A stretch of 64,000 nucleotides of DNA from Aeromonas salmonicida subsp. salmonicida (GTDB lineage Bacteria > Pseudomonadota > Gammaproteobacteria > Enterobacterales > Aeromonadaceae). Both the position numbers and the translations under genes were made by a program. Positions within the stretch are counted from its first letter, which is position 1. The number at the start of each line of letters is the position of its first letter. Below are positions 60,788 to 64,000 of this stretch, piece by piece. The stretch spans positions 35,425-99,424 of the forward strand of contig NZ_LSGW01000083.1 of assembly GCF_001643305.1 (NCBI RefSeq), given 5' to 3'. The notes below the pieces were generated by a model. It did not search any database. It was not told where the DNA came from and worked only from the letters and a program-made list of their open reading frames with translations.

Positions 60788-60820
60788 AAAAACGGGCCCT
60801 GATGGGCCCGTTTCTCCTTA
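60788..60820 (+). terminator. terminator of hisF-hisI
   Basis: AAACGGGCCC (60790-60799) and GGGCCCGTTT (60804-60813), loop TGAT, with a moderately T-rich tail. Confidence 0.78.
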
Positions 60821-60874
60821 TGACATTCAGTCATGGGCTCCTGTACCAGAAGCCTGCATGGGTAGTTTTCTTAT

Positions 60875-61195
60875 TTAACCTATGCGAGTCCAGAAACTCA
60901 TATTCACCGAGTCCATCTCCAGCAGGGTCAGATACTCCCCTGCGACCTCATCGTGCAGCCACTGCTGGCAATACGCCTCGGCCAACGACTGGCTGGGAGC
61001 CATCACCAGATCGGCATAAACGCCATCAGCACCGCGCAGCAGGCAGTGAACGATGAGTTCGGACTGCTTGGCAAGAAACTCGGCCTCCACCCGCTGTGAC
61101 AAAACGAGCAGATCCTGCTCAGTCACTCCCTCCTTGAGCCTGAAGGTGGCAAACTCCAGCCCCCCAACCCCTTGCATGCTGCCATTGATTATCAT
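60875..61195 (-). CDS. small hypothetical protein
   Basis: 106 residues from the ATG at 61195, preceded by GGAGAG; the longer ORF begins at 61252. The pattern GGLEFATFRLKEGVTEQDLLVLSQRVEAEFLAKQ suggests a ferredoxin-like alpha/beta fold such as in antibiotic-biosynthesis monooxygenase or Dabb proteins; this is inference. It lies 90 bases downstream of a YafY-type regulator on the same strand and is probably its cotranscribed partner. Confidence 0.7.
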   Translation of the reverse strand: MIINGSMQGVGGLEFATFRLKEGVTEQDLLVLSQRVEAEFLAKQSELIVHCLLRGADGVYADLVMAPSQSLAEAYCQQWLHDEVAGEYLTLLEMDSVNMSFWTRIG

Positions 61196-61285
61196 CTCGC
61201 ACTCTCCATTGATATCCGTGTGTTTGGAGAAGCCAGCATAGAAGGGAGCCACTGACAGCCTTGTGTCAGTAGCCGGCGCTATTTT

Positions 61286-61996
61286 TTAACCTCCAGAGGC
61301 GCCATCAAGCAGGGGATTTTCCGCCTGGCGCACGGCCAGGTATTTCGCCAGCGTCACACCTGTGGGCACGGAGTCCTCTTTGGAGCACAGTTCTAGGCTG
61401 CCGATTCGATCCACTCTAAAGTCCCGGTATGCCAGGCGCAGTGCGCACCAGGCACCCAATGTCCAGCATCCACCCCAGTAGAAGAGCCCCAGAGGATAGA
61501 TGCGGCGCCGGGTCTGTCGGGCCAAGGCATCATCGTAGTCGATCTCCAGCCAGTGACCCGCCGTGATGGCGTCGTGCAGCTTGTCCCAACGGACGTACTC
61601 AGGACGAGCAGTCCGGTAATCGGGCACTCGCACCACGGGAGTTTGCCCGCGGCCAGGCCCCCTTTCTGGCAAGGCGGCCTCTATCTTGGCGAGCAGTGCC
61701 CGGGCCGGATCCGCCAACCCCTTGCCGGTCAGCACAGCCACCAGGTTCACTCCTGTGATCAGCGCTTCCAGTTCGGCGTTGCTCAACTGCAGGGGAGCCA
61801 GCTCAAAGCCCTCGCTTAGCCGATAGCCCAGTCCTGCCTCCCCATAGACGGGGATACCCGCCAGGGAGAGATCGTCCATGTAGCGATAGATGGTGCGCTC
61901 CGATACGCAGAGACGCTCAGCCAGTTCGCGGGCGGTCAGGGGCTGATGAGCCCGCAACAGATTGGTCAATTGAAACAGTCGATCCGATTTTCTCAC
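61286..61996 (-). CDS. YafY-type helix-turn-helix/WYL transcriptional regulator
   Basis: 236 residues from a GTG at 61996 with AGAGG upstream; the longer ORF from 62050 also starts with GTG. An N-terminal winged helix-turn-helix of HTH_11 type (RLFQLTNLLRAHQPLTARELAERLCVSERTIYRYMDDLSLAGIPVYGE) is followed by a WYL-like ligand-binding domain (LEIDYDD...RRIYPLGLFYWGGCWTLGAWC). It may regulate the small gene downstream. The ligand is unknown. Confidence 0.88.
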   Translation of the reverse strand: MRKSDRLFQLTNLLRAHQPLTARELAERLCVSERTIYRYMDDLSLAGIPVYGEAGLGYRLSEGFELAPLQLSNAELEALITGVNLVAVLTGKGLADPARALLAKIEAALPERGPGRGQTPVVRVPDYRTARPEYVRWDKLHDAITAGHWLEIDYDDALARQTRRRIYPLGLFYWGGCWTLGAWCALRLAYRDFRVDRIGSLELCSKEDSVPTGVTLAKYLAVRQAENPLLDGASGG

Positions 61997-62148
61997 GAGC
62001 AACCTCTTGCTTGCCGAACCAGGCTGGCATGGTAATCCGGGAGGAGACACCTTGACACGCCTTTGTAGTTCGAGCGCCTCTCATGGGCCCTCAACACGAT
62101 GACACGCTAAGGCCGCAAGCATTGCCGGCCATCGCCGGGTCGGCACGC

Positions 62149-62170
62149 AAAACGGGCCCATCAGGGCCCG
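62149..62170 (-). terminator. terminator of the acyl-CoA synthetase gene
   Basis: CGGGCCC (62153-62159) and GGGCCCG (62164-62170), loop ATCA, followed by TTTT on the minus strand. Confidence 0.8.
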
Positions 62171-62200
62171 CTGCATTTCTTAAATGGCGCTGTATCCCTA

Positions 62201-63823
62201 TTACCCCAGCTGCTGGCGCAGCATGTATTTTTGTACCTTGCCGGTGGAGGTCTTGGGCAGGGGGGTGAAGATGATCCGCTTGGGGGCCTTGAAGTGGGGC
62301 ATCTGCTCGCGGCAGAAGGCAATCAGCTCGACCTGGCTCAGCTCCCTGCCCTCCTTGAGTTTCACGAAGGCACAGGGCACCTCCCCCCACTTCTCGTCCG
62401 GCATGGCAATTACCGCCACCTCGTCCACGTCAGGATGGCGATAGAGCACGTCCTCCACCTCCAGGCTGGAGATGTTCTCCCCGCCCGAGATGATGATGTC
62501 CTTGGACCTGTCCTTGACCTCCACATAGCCATCAGGGTGCCAGACCGCCAGATCGCCGCTGCGAAACCAGCCCTCCGCCATCGCCTCGGCGCTGGCATCC
62601 GGGTTCTTGAGATAACCCTTCATCACCACATTGCCGCGCAGCACTATCTCCCCCAGGGTCTTGCCATCCTGAGGCACAGACTCCCCGCTGACCGGGTTGA
62701 TGACCCGCATCTCTCCCTGCAGCGGGGATGCCACCCCCTGGCGCGCCTTGAGGCGGGAGAGTGCCGTGGCATCCTGCCCTTGCCAACTTCGCTGCGGCTC
62801 GCACAACACGCAGGGACCATAGGTTTCGGTGAGGCCATAGACATGGGTCACGGCTATCCCCATGGCCTCCATGCCGGCGATCACGGTCGCGGGCGGCGCT
62901 GCCCCCGCCGTCATCACCTTGATGGGGTGATTGAGCCCGTATTTAAGCGCAGGGTCGGCGTTGTTAAGCATGTTGAGGACAATGGGCGCGGCGCAGAAGT
63001 GGCTCGCCTTGTGCTCGCGCAGGGCATCAAAGATGGCCCTCGCCTGCACATGGCGCAGGCAGACACTCACCCCGGCGGTGGCTGCCAGGGTCCAGGGGAA
63101 GCACCAGCCGTTGCAGTGAAACATTGGCAGGGTCCAGAGATAGACGCTGTGCTTGGGCAGCTCCCAGGAGAGCACGTTGTTGATTGCATTGAGGTGGGCA
63201 CCGCGGTGGTGATAGACCACCCCCTTGGGGTTGCCCGTGGTACCCGAGGTGTAGTTCAGGGAAATCGCCTGCCACTCGTCATCCGGCAGCCAACAGGGCT
63301 CATCCCCGTTTCCCTGGGCAAGAAACTGTTCATAGTCGAGCTCGCTTATCAACTCCCCCTCCCGATAGAGGGGATCGTCGATGGCGATGAGCAGCGGCTG
63401 CGTCTTGACAAGGGCGAGCGCCTTGCGCACCACGGCGCCGAACTCCCTGTCCACCAGCACCACCCTGCTCTGGGCATGCTGGAAGATGAAGGCCATGGAC
63501 TCGGCATCGAGCCGGGTATTGAGCGTGTTGAGCACGGCGCCGCTCATGGGCACCCCGAAGTGGGCTTCGAACATCGCCGGGGTATTGGGGGCGACGATGG
63601 AGACGGTATCCCCCTCGCCTATGCCATGCCGACGCAGGGCCGAGGCGAGCTGTCGGCAGCGCCGCTCGGTCTGGGCCCAGTTTTGACGCAAGGCCCCATG
63701 GATCAGCGCCGGGTAGTCGGGATAGACCCGCGCCGCCCGGGCAAGGAAGCTGATGGGGGTCAGCGCCTCGAAATTGGCGGGACTTTTATCAAGGCCGGCC
63801 TCGTAGATGTTCTGCTCTGTCAT
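62201..63823 (-). CDS. acyl-CoA synthetase (AMP-forming), medium-chain/DmdB-like
   Basis: 540 residues from the ATG at 63823, preceded by AGGAAGGAA; the longest ORF starts at 63973. ANL-superfamily ligase: LNYTSGTTGNPKGVVYHHRG (P-loop), HVYGLTETYG, GWFRSGDLAVWHPDGYVEVKDRSKDIIISGGENIS, and the C-terminal catalytic lysine in PKTSTGKVQKY. It resembles ligases acting on medium-chain or 3-methylmercaptopropionate-type acids; the substrate is not decided by sequence alone. No beta-oxidation genes are adjacent. Confidence 0.9.
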   Translation of the reverse strand: MTEQNIYEAGLDKSPANFEALTPISFLARAARVYPDYPALIHGALRQNWAQTERRCRQLASALRRHGIGEGDTVSIVAPNTPAMFEAHFGVPMSGAVLNTLNTRLDAESMAFIFQHAQSRVVLVDREFGAVVRKALALVKTQPLLIAIDDPLYREGELISELDYEQFLAQGNGDEPCWLPDDEWQAISLNYTSGTTGNPKGVVYHHRGAHLNAINNVLSWELPKHSVYLWTLPMFHCNGWCFPWTLAATAGVSVCLRHVQARAIFDALREHKASHFCAAPIVLNMLNNADPALKYGLNHPIKVMTAGAAPPATVIAGMEAMGIAVTHVYGLTETYGPCVLCEPQRSWQGQDATALSRLKARQGVASPLQGEMRVINPVSGESVPQDGKTLGEIVLRGNVVMKGYLKNPDASAEAMAEGWFRSGDLAVWHPDGYVEVKDRSKDIIISGGENISSLEVEDVLYRHPDVDEVAVIAMPDEKWGEVPCAFVKLKEGRELSQVELIAFCREQMPHFKAPKRIIFTPLPKTSTGKVQKYMLRQQLG

Positions 63824-64000
63824 CGGGTTCCTTCCTCGCAGGTGGCACAAAGCGGCTGGATCGAATTGGGCGGGAGATCTCGCCGGCATCATGCACTGCA
63901 CAGACCTCTTATGGGGCTGACAGCCTAAATAACTGATCCTAATAGGGCTACACCTTCGCTGTGCCATAGCCATTCCCGGGGAAAGGAGACACGGTATCCA

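Overview
The window is a typical gammaproteobacterial chromosome segment, GC-rich and densely coded, most likely Aeromonas or a close relative. This rests on protein resemblance and on gene order, such as rnd-fadD-(hydrolase)-slp-tsaB-yoaA, apt near ybaN, dnaX-ybaB and selD-selU. It was not checked against a database. Almost every gene is a housekeeping gene. No tRNA, rRNA, CRISPR array, prophage or insertion sequence was seen.

Layout. 1-4.9 kb: the start of a HAD phosphatase, rluC, and divergently rne behind a long leader. 5.5-12.1 kb: pitA, dcd, udk and mrp on the minus strand, then metG. 12.3-18.6 kb: a glutathione S-transferase gene broken by an in-frame TGA, acylphosphatase, a chemotaxis receptor, rlmI, an acyltransferase and an orphan solute-binding protein. 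18.8-23.1 kb: selD-selU (selenium modification of tRNA), a YcbL-type metallo-hydrolase, rplY and a LysM protein. 23.1-35.3 kb: hrpA, a CBS protein, a LuxR-type regulator, a YjiH-like membrane protein, ybaB, dnaX, apt and ybaN. 35.6-45.5 kb: dusC, a DksA-like protein, a second orphan binding protein, rnd, fadD, an alpha/beta hydrolase, slp, tsaB and yoaA. 45.6-60.8 kb: the histidine operon with leader peptide and attenuator. 60.9-64 kb: a small hypothetical gene, a YafY-type regulator and an acyl-CoA synthetase.

The most unusual part is the histidine operon. A 3-gene signalling cassette (receiver/HD-GYP protein, membrane PAS sensor without kinase, and a 1319-residue hybrid kinase with receiver and Hpt) lies on the same strand between hisA and hisF, so hisF-hisI is cut off from hisGDCBHA. 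In addition, two very small ORFs are wedged into the operon by ATGA/TGATG overlaps: one repeats the end of hisD (before hisC) and the other repeats the beginning of hisH (after hisB). They bracket hisC-hisB exactly, as expected if a donor fragment (hisD tail, hisC, hisB, hisH head) replaced the resident pair.

The same kind of head relic lies between selD and selU and upstream of dusC, with a weaker candidate after hisA. These gene-end relics look like scars of in situ gene displacement and are the main discovery of this reading. Start sites given below were often moved from the longest ORF to the start best supported by a Shine-Dalgarno sequence or family length; each such case is noted.
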